Part shown: one piece after another, positions 22,661-37,161 of the stretch
Numbering within the stretch: the stretch's first letter is position 1
How the letters are laid out: the number at the start of each line of letters is the position of its first letter
Assembly (NCBI GenBank): GCA_037975125.1
Contig: CM075860.1
Span: forward strand, 38,539,391-38,603,390
Length of the DNA stretch: 64,000 bases
Direction of reading: 5' to 3'
Source: Latrodectus hesperus
Lineage: Eukaryota > Arthropoda > Arachnida > Araneae > Theridiidae
Translations under genes and position numbers: made by a program
Notes under the pieces: generated by a model
What the model was told of the DNA's origin: nothing
The model's input: only the letters and a program-made list of their open reading frames with translations
Database searches by the model: none

Positions 22661-23510
22661 TAAATCATTCATCAATACAAGACTTCTTAGAAAGCATTGG
22701 TAAATCGATACAACAGGAAATTTTACAATAACTTGAATGATGGTCCAACTATTCAAAGCCAATGCTTTAAAAATCTATAGAAGAATTGACTTAAGAGAAT
22801 AAATCAATGTAAAACATGATGTAATTAGCTAGAACGTTTAGTTTATTTTTCTTGACAACAGAATGAGTTCTTCAACTGTTTATGCTAGTTTTGTTAGAAA
22901 TATTGCTTGCCAATTTATAATTAATGTCGTGTCATAAAAATTATTTGTAAGATTCAGAGTTACAAAAAAAAAAAAAAAATTTTATGCTAAATTTAAATAA
23001 TTAAAATTAAATTTTATAGTAAATATGAATAGTAAATATAATACCCTAGTTAGGGAAAACGATACCACATTTAATAAAATTTCTGGAAATGTATATCTAA
23101 GAATTAAAAGTCATTAAGTTTTTATTAAATGTTGATTTTGTTTATAGTATGTTATTTTTTATAATTGGAACATTAAAAAATAAAACACACATCGCTTTAA
23201 CATATGTTTGTACAATAGACGCTCGTTTTTATGAACACTTCAGATTAGTGAAACATTTCTTTAAATAGAAAAATAGTGTTTTATTTTAAAGCTAATATTT
23301 TTTTTACCGAATTGCTCTCTCTCTCTCTTTCTTCATAAATAAAGTGTAATCAAAAAAATTCTTTAGTGTGCACTATATTAAAAACACGAGCAAAAAAGAT
23401 TCATTTTTAAAAACTATTTTCACTTCCATTTTATTGATGAAAAATAAATGAAAAATCTTAATTTTTGCTGCTCAGAGCTGTATTTTTAGTTTGTTTTTAT
23501 TAAAAAATAG
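22661..23510. other. AT-rich stretch, no gene seen
   Basis: Contains an A run (about 22964-22979) and a short CT repeat (about 23317-23330), but no supported gene. Confidence 0.6.
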
Positions 23511-23518
23511 AGCCTCTC

Positions 23519-23800
23519 TCACACAAACACACACAATTTTGTTATCCATTCATCTACTTGTTTTGCAGACAACCACAGCACAGCATCATTTTCTTCTTGT
23601 TTGATATCTAAAATTTTCTTTTCCATTCTCATTCATTATATTCTCGTTCATTGAATTATTCGGTATTTCATCTGAAATTACATCTGAATCTACATTCAAA
23701 AAGTCCTGAAAAGAAATTTCAGGCAGAAGTAAGTTTCTTTGTCGAATGGATGGGAGACTCATCTTCACTCTTGAAGTCAGAAAAATGCTCTTTTTTTTTA
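23519..23800 (-). pseudogene. Possible protein-coding relic, identity unknown
   Basis: Two minus-strand frames in a locally less AT-rich segment look protein-like. A 60-codon frame (23768-23586) has acidic and Asn-rich content including FLNVDSDVISDEIPNN. An overlapping 37-codon frame (23632-23519) begins MRMEKKILDIKQ and contains AVLWLSAKQVDEWITKL. Upstream, a third frame reads SDFKSEDESP. Spread over three frames, they could be one decayed reading frame with frameshifts, for example an N-terminal part of a transposase or zinc-finger gene. I cannot name the family, and chance remains possible. Confidence 0.25.
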
Positions 23801-24669
<869 letters not shown>

Positions 24670-27600
24670 GCAGTTGATGATTTTTAAAAGTACGAAACTC
24701 TTCCAATTTTTCTTACAAAACAAAACTCATTTTTTGTCAAATGAAAAATAAACACATTTAGATGGGCAATAAATACATTTTATTATAACAGGTCAGTATG
24801 TCCTCTTATACCTCAGATGTAGATTTTTTAAAGATTATAAATATTTTATCTTGATTGAATTCAGTGTAGCAATTGAAATTCAATCAATAAATAATTCATA
24901 AAGCAATTGAAATCAGTTTGCACTCGCATCATTGGTGGTTTCTGGATTTATTGAATTTTCATTTATAATACAATTAATAAAATTCTCACTTTATTTTTGA
25001 ATATAAAAAGAAAAAACAATTAAAAACTATCATTCCCTTAGAATTACTAATGAAAAAATTACCAATATGCAAAATTGCTTATGAAGAAAATCAAGCAAAA
25101 GATTAGTTGCTGACCTTTGGGCATTAAATTGTTAGTAATCCATATTTCAAAGAGAATAATGCTTTTGGAATATAATATTCTTGATTTCATTAAAAAATGA
25201 AAATATTCTATAAGATCTTACAAAGAAATTGTAAACAAACTCAGGAAAACGGCTGTGTAAAAAGAGAAAATGCCATAATCTTAACAATACATTTCAAATT
25301 AAAAAAAGATAAAAATGTCCTGAATTTTTTCTTTAGGAACTTTAAAAAAAAAGAATTTTTAAATAATGAAAACATTTCCTTGAAGAAAAGCTATAGAATC
25401 GGACAAAATCTTCATATTTTGAATGTTTCGGGTGCATGAAAAATTTAAATAGAAAAATTAAGAATTCATTAATCATTTTTTGACATAAGTTGAAGTCTAT
25501 TACAACTGCAATTTCTTTTGCTAAGGTGGTTATACATATTATTACTCACTTTTAAAGCAAGAATATTCTTTCGCGCATATCAAGTAAGAAGAAAGAATGT
25601 TATTAAAAACGCTCAAGCGTGATATTTTAATAAAATTCTGCATCATCTGCAAAAAACTCTCAGATCTGAAGTCAACCAATTTTTTTTAAATGATATTATT
25701 CTACGAATGGCATCTTCTTCACCAGATTTTAGCTAACTACGCTAGGCACTAGAATGTTTATTGCTTAAAAATTATTATAAATGAATAATATTCGCATAAA
25801 CATTGATTATTAACCTTTCTTCTTTCTGTTTCTAATACAGAATTTTTTTGAATGAAAAAGTTTAAAATATGTTTATTAATAGAATTTGTTTATTTTTTTG
25901 TAAAAATTGAGCCTTTTTAGTTTTAAAATCAAGTGTAAATCAATTTAAAATTCTGTGTCCTGATTCTGTTGATACCTAAAATATGATTTTCAAACGTAGT
26001 AATTATTTTAAGTAAGTCAAATAAATTAGATGTGAATTGAAGTAAATATTAAAAAACAAAAATACTGTTCTTGATTGGTCTGTAAAATAAAATTAACAAA
26101 ATGATGTTTAAACTGTAGCCTTTATTATTATATTTACTTTTCTTTGAGTGTAAGAGCAATTTCTTGCTTTAGAGCCAATTTTATTCGCGATCCTTAGACT
26201 CAAAATCGATACAAAAAACGTAAGTAATAAACCTACATCTCGTATTAATAAATGCATCGACAGCTCCCAAAAGTATTACAAAGAAATGATTTTAAGTGAA
26301 ACACTTTTTTCTGAGTAAAACAACTTCCAATAAATTGTTTAAAAAAAAGCTCAATTTATATTTGTTCAATTTAATTTATATTTGAAAATCAAATATAAAA
26401 TATAACTTTTGCCTTAGAAATATCACACAGTGACATTTGTTCCCATATTGTTTCTAAGCAGAGTTAATAAAAAGAAAGATATTCATGTATAAATTACTTT
26501 AAATATTCACACAGATGTTGTAAAAAGTTGACAAAAACGAGCGATATTCAATATTATTTTTTCAATAACATTCCTCAGTTTTTTTTTTTTTTTTTGGACT
26601 GAATTTTTTGATTTTATTCATCGTTTGGGATTTATTTTTTGCTGAAACACAAAAACTTTATTTTAGGTAATATATTTTATTGTTTAATTGAAAATAAGTC
26701 AAAAATTAAAATCTTAAAACATATGCAAAGTGACTAAGTTAAATGAAAATATGAATTACATTTTAATTCACAAGTTGCGAAATCTTCAATGTGTTTTATA
26801 ACAGTTTAATTAAATTACAAACTAGTCAAGAATAGTGAGAAAATAAGTTTTTTTTATAATTTTTCAATTTGAGGGAAATAAGAATCAATATATAATCATT
26901 GCATTTCTATCTGAGTTTTATCTCAGCTATATACTCTTGAGTCCTTTATGTTATTAAGGTTTAAAAATTAACATAACAGGCAAGAAAACTATATCTGAAG
27001 ACATTGAATAGGTATTTTTTGATTATTACCTTGTTAAACATTCATTCGTTTTAAAAAGAAGAGAAAAAGTTCATAAGCTCTCTACTACATGATACTCTCA
27101 AGAATAGTCACCTATTGGAAACGAAGAATGATTTCTAAATCCACTTGAAATAATTCATTACGAAGCAAAAAATACTTTTCCCAGTTGGTTCTTTATTCCA
27201 ATTAGGTACTATGAATCGAGCAAATGTGTGTTAGAGGTAAATTTGCTGTTATTTGCTTATATTAATAATGTATATAGCTTTTCATTATTCCAAACTGCTT
27301 TCCAATGTCTCGGCTAGACTTCAAGAGTCTTAAAATTCTTCGAAAAGTTAATTTCCTAATTCGTGAGACATATTCCAATATATAATCTTAAAAATTAAAT
27401 CCTGTGAAATGAATATTCGAATGTTGTATCATAATATCTTTAAAAGTAGAATGGGGATTGGAACGAGGCAGACGATTAAAATTACGGTAGAAAAATAAAT
27501 CTTTGAATAAGAACTCAAAAGGCTATATATCACACCGGTTCTATATATTGCGCTCAAATTCACTGAACAATTTATCGAGTTAGAAAAGCATATAAATTAA

Positions 27601-28853
27601 AGTATCCCCAGCATTTATGGTACCCCGTAATTGAATGGAAAATATGGATGTCTGGAATTTTGTCACCAACAATTAAAATGGAATCTTTCATAATCTAGGT
27701 TTTAAATTTTTTGTGAAATTCCAATAAAAAACACTTTGTAAAGTTTCCATTCATCTCAATACATTAGTTTGTAAAGTAAATACTGAAAACACTATTCGTT
27801 ATGGAAATTTTAACAAGGAAAGAGTACTTTTTGGAGAATTAGAACAAAAGTGCTTAATTTTGTCTCTTTTTAACTGTTCCTGTATTCAGATACCGAGAAA
27901 ATTTAATTAAAATTGTTTAAATTTTTTTAATAAAAATATTTTCTGTTTCTTTATTTGGATACTATTCCGTTGATTCACATTTTCTAGAGTGATTTTTTGG
28001 ATGTTTAATTATTAATGTAAATTGATTGCAGATTTTACTGCTTCTCTTTGTAGTAATATATTGACAAACATTAATATATAACTTCAATTCCAATATAAAG
28101 TATACAACTTCGAAACTGCAGATATACCGCATTTTATAATTCCTGTATTTAGATACGATGTTTTTTAATACGTTATAAAGCATTTTTGAGCAAACAACAT
28201 TAGTATACATTCTAAATATCGCACACTATTTATGTTTAAAATGCAAAAATTCATAAATTGTTTTGGTACGTTAATCTTTCTTTTATTTAAATTTTCTGCC
28301 ATTTATTTCCAATAAATGGTAATCAAGCTTCCTCATTTTCTGAGAAAGATGTATCAAACAATATAATACAAGTTTAAAATTACTCTCCTCCAGATTGAGA
28401 TGAAATGGAACAAGAATAGTAGTGAAGGTTGATGTGTGCTTACGATTGCTTAAAACATATGAGCGCTTCTTTTTGAAAATAGTGTGAACATAAAAATGAA
28501 ATCAGACCATTAGATTACTTTTAAATATTTTAAGTCGATTTAAAGAATTTAAATTAATAGTTATTCTCAAAATGCTACCATATTGTTACATTTTACAGAA
28601 AGTCATATAGATGTTTAAATACTTATAAATTGAAAAGGAGGTACAAATAATCGCGTAATCAGTCAGGTTAAGATTATGTGTTCTTAAAACATAAAATCAA
28701 TTTATTTTGATTGAAAACTCGATAAACTATTTAAAGCATTTTACCAGCTATTTATTTTGATCAAATACAAACACAAACAAAGTATAATAAACATAAGTCA
28801 TTTAACTTAAAATAATCGATGTAAGAAAGATCATTAAAGTTAGAAAAGTTTTT

Positions 28854-28857
<4 letters not shown>
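24670..28857. other. Long AT-rich stretch, no gene seen
   Basis: Over 4 kb with no supported gene. An 80-codon plus-strand frame (25197-25439) is Lys/Asn-rich and typical of random AT-rich sequence. There is a T run at about 26579-26596. The parts at 27110-27240 and 27450-27650 are slightly less AT-rich but carry nothing recognisable. Confidence 0.6.

Positions 28858-28934
<77 letters not shown>
28858..28934. repeat. (AT)n microsatellite, about 77 bp
   Basis: Uninterrupted AT alternation within AT-rich single-copy sequence. Confidence 0.98.
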
Positions 28935-28938
<4 letters not shown>

Positions 28939-29925
28939 TCTAATCTTATTTTCTTTTTAAAGTATACTTAGTACACTGTTTGTATATTGCCTATCTTTTT
29001 TGAAGTGAGTGAAATAATTTCAGGTTATATTATATTTTTCTTAATGATATTCTACCATATTTTATATAACCAGTAAAATAAGTCAAAATTCCAGAATATC
29101 AGAAATTATTAAAGATTTTTATAGAAGTTTATTTTATGGCACAAAAGCAAACATTTCACTGTATTTAAATATTTTGATTTATCAGCACAAATAAATTATT
29201 TATAATTAAATATTTATATTTCATGACATGAAATCCGGTTCAGCTCTCAATTTCTTCTTCGTGTGACTAATTTAGAAATTCTCTGATACTTTTTAATATA
29301 ATTGATACCCATTCACGCAATATTCATTATACATGTCACTTATTATCCTTCCCATGTTACAAATTAGATAAACTTTTCCAATGATTTTTTTAGAATAACT
29401 GTTCTAGTATATTTTTAATGCATAGACCTTTCCATCTATTTAAAACCAAACAAAATATTGAAAAATATACGTAAAATAAGTTTACCAACATTTATTTATT
29501 TCAAGTAAAATAAAAAAAATCATACATGGTACAGTGTCCGCAATAGAAACTCATAGCTATAAAAGGTAAATATTTTCTCGATAGTTTAATAAGTGCATTG
29601 TTTAGATTTCGTGCATAACTTCCACAACTATATTTCTCTCAAAAAAAAAATTATTTTTTTATTTATATCTTTTACGACGTTATTTTAAAGTTTTATAATT
29701 AATACACAAACTTCAAAAACCTAAATGAACTCAGGAACTCGGGAGCAATTTATTAAAATAATTGAGAAAGAAAGATATATACAATCACTTAGAATTTTTA
29801 AATGAAAAGCGCTAAAAATGACTTTATTTATATCCATTCAAAACATTAAATCACAAACTTCAAGAATTAAAAGCAGCAAACTACGCTGTAGGAAAAAACA
29901 GTTTTCGGTGCTGTGTTTGTAATTA
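28935..29925. other. AT-rich stretch, no gene seen
   Basis: No supported feature. Confidence 0.6.
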
Positions 29926-29929
29926 CATA

Positions 29930-30085
29930 TTGGGTTGTCACCGCGATGCGTCAGACCACCTGCAACATGCTAACGAGAGCCGTAAATCAACAGATGGTAG
30001 AAAATTGGCGCGATAAAGGTGGTTAGCACCAAGTGCCATTGCTTTTCTCTATGCTTTAATGGGGCTGCTGTAAACTGACTAACTG
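29930..30085. promoter_or_regulatory. Small GC-richer islet with E-boxes; candidate enhancer
   Basis: Roughly 150 bases standing out from the gene desert. It contains CACCTG (29957-29962) and CAGATG (29991-29996), bHLH or Snail-type E-boxes, and GCGATAAAGG (about 30010). No open frame is supported. Composition and motif clustering are the only evidence. Confidence 0.35.
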
Positions 30086-30089
30086 TGTG

Positions 30090-31920
30090 TAACGAATTTT
30101 AATAACATAATTTAGTGATGTCTATATTATGTTTGATGATACTAAATTCTGTGTTCTTTTTTGACATATTCTTCTATTCAATACAGTTTTCTGAATTATA
30201 GTTTCGCAATATATATGTCTTTACCTTTTGATTGTATCACATTTACCCTGAATTGTTAACTGTATTTTTCCCATAAAAATCTTGATTTTTTAAGTATATA
30301 TATTAATAAAATCAGATCTAAGAATTTATCATAATTTCATTAATATTCACTAGTCCCGTACATTCTATAAAATGTGTATTAAAATTCATTTTTTTAAAGG
30401 AATACAATAAAATTTTAAAAACACAAATAATATTATTGAAATTACAGTTTGCATAAAAATGCTAATATAATATAAACACTTGTATATAAACAGAAATTTG
30501 TAGTTGGTTTTTCGAATTTATATATTTCTCACGATTTAATTTAGCCTTTAATAAAGAGAAAAATTTTTTTAAATAATTGACATTTTAAGCTTTATAATAG
30601 TATTTTTATCAATAATGACAATTTCAAAGCTTTTTAATAGCATTTTCAAATTACAAACCAATTCCCAAAAAATCTTCAAATACTAATTAATAGCTTTTAA
30701 CAAATGATAAAAATTAATTAAATTGCAACTTCAAAAGAACATTAAAATATTAAAATAATATTTGATGTAAAGTTAAAATTAATTAATCCCTCATGCGCGT
30801 TAATATTTATTTTGTAATGTAATTCTTATCGTATATAATAAAAATAAAAACTTTTTAATAAAGTTTAGTAACTTATAACTCCATTACAATTAATCATTAA
30901 ATGATTTTACAACAACTTACAAATTTAATTTAATGAGAACAATTGAATTTTTCTTAAACATATGTTAATTTATATCGCCAGGAATTACTAATGTAAAATA
31001 CTCAGAACTTTCGAATGACTTATTATTTTTCCTCGTAGGAATTTAAATACTTAGGAATTGTAATTTCAATAAAACATTTTTTAAATGTTCCTTAAAGAAC
31101 ATCATGCAAATTTAAAGCTCGTTTTCTTGCTATTCATCGATAATTAATAAGTATTGCCAATGAGTAAGAAATTTATTGCAGAAATTTACATCTTTATTGT
31201 TTGACGTCTCATAAGGAAGGACAATTTAAGGAAATAAAACTGTATAAAGACAAAAATTTAATTCAAACACCAATTAAATGAAAAATCGATAACTATTAAA
31301 ATCATATGACCTCTGACAAGAAGCAAATAACATTTATTTGCTATGTTAACAGCATTATATATCAAAAGCGTTTTATAGTTTATTAAAGTTCAGAAACAAA
31401 ATCATAACCCCATCAAGGAAAAGGTAAAAGTACATATTGATTAGTGTAAGACTAGAAACTTATTGATGATAAAATTGAATACTTGACAAAACATTGCTTA
31501 AGACATTTTTGAAAATAAAAAATTGCTTAAAAGCTACAGTTTATAATAGACAAAAATACACATAATTGAATATAAATTGTAATTGAATGAATAAATTTTT
31601 TCATTTAAAAGATAAGCGATTGTAAATTATCATAGCAAAAATTTAGTTTTGGTGAAAATATTTTGAAAAATTTTAATTTTGATACAATTATATAAAGGAA
31701 ATTTTTAAAGTATCAATTTTAGAACTTTAAAAAACGCATTACTTTCAGTAAACATGCAAACATTTTTGTAGTAATTCGAGTAACAAAAATTCTGAAAACC
31801 AAAAATTGTCTTTTCAGTTATAAACTTTCTAAATCTAATTAATAACTTTTCTGAAGCTGGAATGGGACAAGTTGAAAACAAAATACTCTTAGGTGTTTTC
31901 GTTTGTATGCACAGCTCCTC
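30090..31920. other. AT-rich stretch, no gene seen
   Basis: No supported feature; only short A/T-rich open frames. Confidence 0.6.
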
Positions 31921-31924
31921 AAAC

Positions 31925-32160
31925 TTAATCTGCCGCATCCTTCGATGAGAGATTAAGTCGCCAACCTTTGAAGCCTAGTTTTATCAAAGCCATACATCAT
32001 TCAGATACCAACAAATTAGAGCTGACAGTGGTCGGCTGTAATTGGAGCTTTTTGGTGAGAAAAAGGGAACTCTAATAACTTGTTCGCAGCTGTTTCGTTC
32101 GGGTTGTTTGTAAATAAGTTCGGTGAAATTCATCACCCAATTCTTGTCAACAAAAGGCAA
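31925..32160. promoter_or_regulatory. Islet with TCF/LEF- and forkhead-type sites; candidate enhancer
   Basis: Less AT-rich than its surroundings. Two opposed TCF/LEF-type sites lie 10 bases apart: CCTTTGAA (31965-31972) and ATCAAAG (31983-31989). A CAGCTG E-box is at 32087-32092, and two overlapping forkhead-type sites, TGTTTGT and GTAAATA, lie at 32105-32116. No coding frame is supported. Each motif is short and common in AT-rich DNA, so the clustering needs a statistical test. Confidence 0.38.
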
Positions 32161-33770
32161 AAAAAATTGTTTCCCTTTTATTATTAATTTGAAAGGGGAT
32201 CGTGGGAAAAATGAAGAATTGATCTAAACACTCACAAAATACACACATCACTCTCTTAAATCCAACAAAAAGTGACATCCAAAAATTTTAATTCATCTAT
32301 AAAGAAATTTACTTCTTAAAAACTTAAATTTCAAGCTTTATCTGTGAATATAACAACAAAAAAGAATATGTTCTAATCCGTTTTATACTTCGAACAGAGG
32401 TTACAAATATGGAGTTCCGTAACCCTGTCCATCTTATGTGATTCAACTAACAATACTTTACCACAGGTAAATAATATCCACTTAACTGTTACATATACTA
32501 TGTCTTTATTAGAATAAAATGTTAATTCACACAATATAAGTATTGATTATACACATTATATTTTATTGTTTACTCTATTAGACAATGATACTACAATAAC
32601 ACAATTGGTGCTTTCAAAAGAAATGTTGATTAATTGATCATTATTTATGGGATAGAAAGGTTATCGAAAAAGAAAAAGTAATTAGCTGTCAAATGGTTAA
32701 AAAAGGAAATCCATATGTAAATTAAGAAGAAACACAGAAAAGTAATACCAAATGAAATAAGTTTGCAAAAGATTAAAACTTTTAAAAATTTTACACAATT
32801 TTTATATAATGTATATGTTTAAAGGAATTGAATTTATTTATTAATTTACTAAATTGTAAAGTAAATTATTAATTATTATGTTATTATTAATTTACTAAAT
32901 TGTAAAATAAAATTATTAAAAACATATTTTGATCTTTAGTTTACAGATTCTAGCTACAATTGTCCTCGTATTAGTTACTATCTTAAAGATGAAAGGAACA
33001 TATATAGACTTGACATCTGATTTCAATGTAAAACAAATCAAAATATCAAAATCAAATGACAAACAATTTTTACTGAAAAAAAGTCTTATAGTTATATATT
33101 TAGAAAGCTGTTAGTTATTGAAAAAAAGTTTTATCAATTTCACACACACCAGAAAATTTAGATTACGTCAAAAAATTTAGATGATCAACATCAAGTACTT
33201 ACATTATAAAATGTTACAATAGATTATATATTTATTAATAAATAAGTTAAAAAATGATGGAAAAGTGCATCGACCAAATTTTTCAATCACTATATGATAT
33301 TGAACTCTTCATATTAAAAAGAAAAAGGTTTTAAAAGCAAATTCTTTGGACATGACGCAGATGAGATCATTTTATTCTTCCTAAGCACTCGAAAAATGAA
33401 TTATTAGAAAAAATATGCAACCCTCACTATAAAATAAGTGTTTAAGAAGAGTAGGGAAATACATTACGGTCGAAATAATATATCACACTACTATTGCTTA
33501 AATTCAACCTACTATCAACTTATTTTTACATATAAAATTTTGCTAAATAGTTTTAATAAATATATAAGGCAATGACAATAGACAAATACAGTGAAAGTAT
33601 TTTAAATGGTGAAGAAGTCAGTTCCTATAGTATTATCATGGAAAATCTTCGATGAGAAGAAATCAATTACTGCTGACATTGATAGGATCTTAACGACTGT
33701 TATCAGATCATATTTAATTTAAAATGATAACCATTATCAGAGAGCACTCGATATTAATTTATGGTAAGAG
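32161..33770. other. AT-rich stretch, no gene seen
   Basis: Contains one small duplication (listed separately) and a 61-codon hydrophobic plus-strand frame (32929-33114) without recognisable domain. Confidence 0.6.
32838..32917. repeat. Imperfect tandem duplication, period about 45
   Basis: The string TTATTAATTTACTAAATTG followed by TAAA(G/A)TAAA occurs twice, near 32838 and 32884. Simple local duplication. Confidence 0.7.
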
Positions 33771-33774
33771 ACTG

Positions 33775-34035
33775 AGACCCTGACACAAATTTGTTATTTA
33801 ATATTTGGGCCAGAAGCTTTTGCCGTCACCTTATTCTTGAATAGATATAAGAGGAGCACGTATACCCAACTATCTTCTCTCGCATTTAGCATACTGAGCG
33901 AATAGATATCAAATTTATTAGGTTGTCAATATATCGACTGCGATGATGTAATCGCACAGTATTTTATCGAAAAGAAAGCAATCCTATTATCCTTATGAAA
34001 AGAGTAGAGCATACGAACAGATATAATATTACGCA
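33775..34035. other. Slightly GC-richer islet, unclassified
   Basis: Somewhat less AT-rich, with a few CpGs and TGATGTAATCGCA at about 33943-33955. No open frame or repeat structure. A small regulatory element is possible but weakly supported. Confidence 0.25.
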
Positions 34036-35815
34036 TTATTCTTATGGGAATTCATCTTATTAAACAAATATCAATTCTTGTATTCATACATATATAACTT
34101 ATTTAAATATGTATGTATACTTCCTTTTCACCTTGTGTTTTGTAAATAACAAGGATCTTGATGGAACCAGGAAGAATCTTTTCAATCATTCTTCATTTTC
34201 AAGGGATAGATATTTCAGAAAAATATGAGAATTTCTGCAACTGTATGAAACCGATAGACGAAGACTAGATAGTAAATTCATTGAAAATATATATTCGAAT
34301 GAAAAATGCATTTAGAATTTATATTAATGGGAATGTTAACAAGTTTAGCTGTATATTTCAGATAATATAGACTTTAGGCACTTCTCCAAGTCCATAACTT
34401 CGTCAATGGAAACTATTTTAGAATATGACGAAAGCAAAACCCAGCCATCATGAAATAAAAGTTATCACAAAATCTGTAAATTGATTCAACATTAAGATTC
34501 TATTGATAGCAATGTATACAAAAAAATATATATGAACGTGACCAGGGTTACAAATGACCATGGATTGTTTTAGCCAACAATTCCAGAAACAGCCGCCAAG
34601 ACCTGAATAAGAACCTGTATAAGAAAAATAATTGCTCTAATTATTTTCTTTAGTTCGCTGTTGTAATTAGTTACAGTGCAATCAAGCATACGTTTGCTTT
34701 TCACTATTTTCTTGGCATGAAAGTTTGCTTTTAATTTACTTATTTTTCTGCCAAATTGAATTTTTCTCCTCTGGTTTCGATGGCCTGACTGTAGAGATTC
34801 TTTTTCTTTTAAAGTAATGGATATTTTGGTTTCATTTTCTCCTTTTTTTGCGTACTAATTACGTTTCTCACTTTTGTTAATGGTCTAATTGATAGAAATA
34901 AATTGATTGTAAAGGGTATCAGTCCACCTAGATAGTGAAGAAATTTTTTTCCTTAGCATTATGGTATCCATGATCTCTCCAGGAAATATCATTTCCAATC
35001 TATATAAGTCTCGTAGATCACCAATTAATAATAATTTACTTATTATACGATATCGCATGATATTACTTTATATTGCAACAATGTTGCGAACTTTTGGCAT
35101 TGCATTTTCTGAGAATTTGTTTCTATATATTTTGAATGGATGCATGGATTATTTGATTCAATCATCCATTCATATAACATTTTAAGACATATCTAAAAGA
35201 TATTGTTTGCTAAACTCGTGTAATTCAAAGAGATTTGAGGTTTTGGTCTTTTATACCACAAGAATCTAATTCTGTAAATTATTAAGCTAGATGGTTTGTA
35301 AACTAGTCTGAGAATTGTAAACTACTATTAATCAAATGACTCATTTTAAAATTTTCTAATTTACAAGTACTCATAGCACCTTTTTTTAATTGTGTAATAT
35401 CATATATCTTCTTCGTCTTAGAGTTGGGTTTGCAATATCATATATGTATGTCATTGGGCACCTCTGCTTTTATCAGCATTTTAATATCATATATAGTTCT
35501 GGAGTTAAATTTTCAAGAATATAATTAAATATCAAACATTTATTGATATAAGTCTTCAGGATATCAATGTTTTACTTATCTGAATTTCATCCAAAATTTT
35601 ATTACAATAAATATAATAATGTTTTTTTCTTCTTCTTTTTTTTTTTTTTTTTTTTTACTGTTAACTTACATTATAAAATAATTTGAAAATTAAATACAAA
35701 GTTATAAATGTTGGACATTAAGCTTTGTTTGCAAAATAATACTTAAAATGAGTGTGTTTTTCATAACTTCAATTTGTAATGAAATAATATCAAATTATGG
35801 TTTCCCTGCATTTAT
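34036..35815. other. AT-rich stretch, no gene seen
   Basis: Includes a T run at about 35636-35656 and a homeodomain-like TAATTAG near 34664. A 74-codon plus-strand frame (34961-35185) has no recognisable domain. Confidence 0.55.
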
Positions 35816-35818
35816 ATG

Positions 35819-36070
35819 TTTTAAAAAATATTAATTTAAGAAATATCTTTTAGATTTTTCTTAAAAACATCTAAAGATCTAATTAAAGACCTCTAAGAAC
35901 ATCTGAAAGATGTCTCTTAAATCAATATTTTTGAGTAATAAAATTACTTAAATTTTTCTAGTTTATAGTTTGATTGTAATTGGTATATACTTCCATTTGC
36001 TTGTGCATTTTTAAAAATATTAATTTAAGAAACATCTTTTATTACTTAAATTTTTCTTGTTTATAGTTTG
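35819..36070. repeat. Imperfect direct duplication; left copy longer by about 90 bp
   Basis: The string AATATTAATTTAAGAAA(T/C)ATCTTTT appears near 35828 and 36018. TACTTAAATTTTTCT then GTTTATAGTTTGA appears near 35945 and 36045. Between these landmarks the left copy holds an extra segment of about 90 bases (about 35855-35943). This fits an old local duplication followed by deletion in one copy or insertion in the other. Confidence 0.65.
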
Positions 36071-37090
36071 ACAGTAAAAAAATTGTTGAATACCTGTTTT
36101 TTATTTTTTTTTAATTTTTAAGTGTTATGTATGCTCTTTACATTCCTTTCAAATTTAAATATAATTTTCTTATATTATATAATAAATACAATGAATAGTT
36201 TGAAATAAAAATTATGTTACATTTAAATCATCTTCAGCACATTTAAATTTAAATGTTAAAATCATTTCCAATCAGCATTAAATATAACATTATTTCACAG
36301 AACTAACCACTATAGTTAATATGTAAAAAGTTAACTATTACTGCTTAATTTTTTTACACATATCCACTATCCATTCCATTGACATTACGATAAAATTCTC
36401 TCAAAGGATTGATAGACGAAGACACATCCATACGATCTATTTGAGCTACTTATGGCACACTGGTCAGCATTTTTCCACATCATGGAAAACAGTCCTGATA
36501 TTGATGCTTAAATTTGATAGTTCTGGATGTTTTCTAAATGGAATGCTCTTTTGAAACTGTATTTAATGAACAATATTCTATTCGTACTCAACAGTGGCAC
36601 AATAACAGCTAAAGTAGAAGGGAAAAGAAACATTTCAGGAGCGCATAAATTTCTCTGTCAACAAGCTGTGAGCAATTTCTTCCAATAGTACCTTCTTATG
36701 TAACTTTAGTTGATGATAATAAGATCTGATATACAGATATTGTTACATTTGCAAATGATTTTAAATCAATTAGAGACACCATCATATGGACCACCACTGA
36801 CTGAATGGACACTGAATAGTTCAATAAATGTTTTCAGTTTGTATTTGATGTTAAATGCTTACTTTATCATACTCGATTGCAGAATTTGTCATCCACTGAA
36901 AACTTCTAGGCTAATTTCATGTGATTTTTTTAAAGTGCCGTTTTTTTTAAATTACAAATATAAAAGCAATGTTTTATAACTAAATTTAATTTTTCTTACC
37001 ATTAAAGCTCTATCATATTCTTGATTTTTAAAGATATGGATTTTTTTATAAGTCTCTATCATTTTTTTTCTTCCTAGAAAAGTATAATAG
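36071..37090. other. AT-rich stretch, no gene seen
   Basis: The part at about 36390-36900 is a little less AT-rich and holds an 89-codon plus-strand frame (36710-36979) without a domain that I recognise. Confidence 0.5.
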
Positions 37091-37095
37091 AAAGA

Positions 37096-37161
37096 ATTAC
37101 AATGAGTATGTATGTAAAACATTACAATGAGTATGTATGTATGTAGAATGAGTATGTAAAA
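37096..37161. repeat. Imperfect tandem repeat, about 2.5 units of 25 bp
   Basis: Units built on ACAATGAGTATGTATGTA occur in series, with variable numbers of GTAT. Confidence 0.8.

Noticed and set aside
25197..25439. 80-codon Lys/Asn-rich frame
   Set aside because: Codon and residue content equal that of random AT-rich sequence.
33362..33373. TGAGATCATTTT, identical to the start of the bantam microRNA
   Set aside because: The match stops after 12 bases and no complementary arm lies nearby to form a precursor.
36710..36979. 89-codon plus-strand frame with a weak Trp-x-Leu and aromatic pattern reminiscent of a membrane enzyme N-terminus
   Set aside because: The resemblance is limited to hydrophobic spacing, which AT-rich DNA gives by chance.
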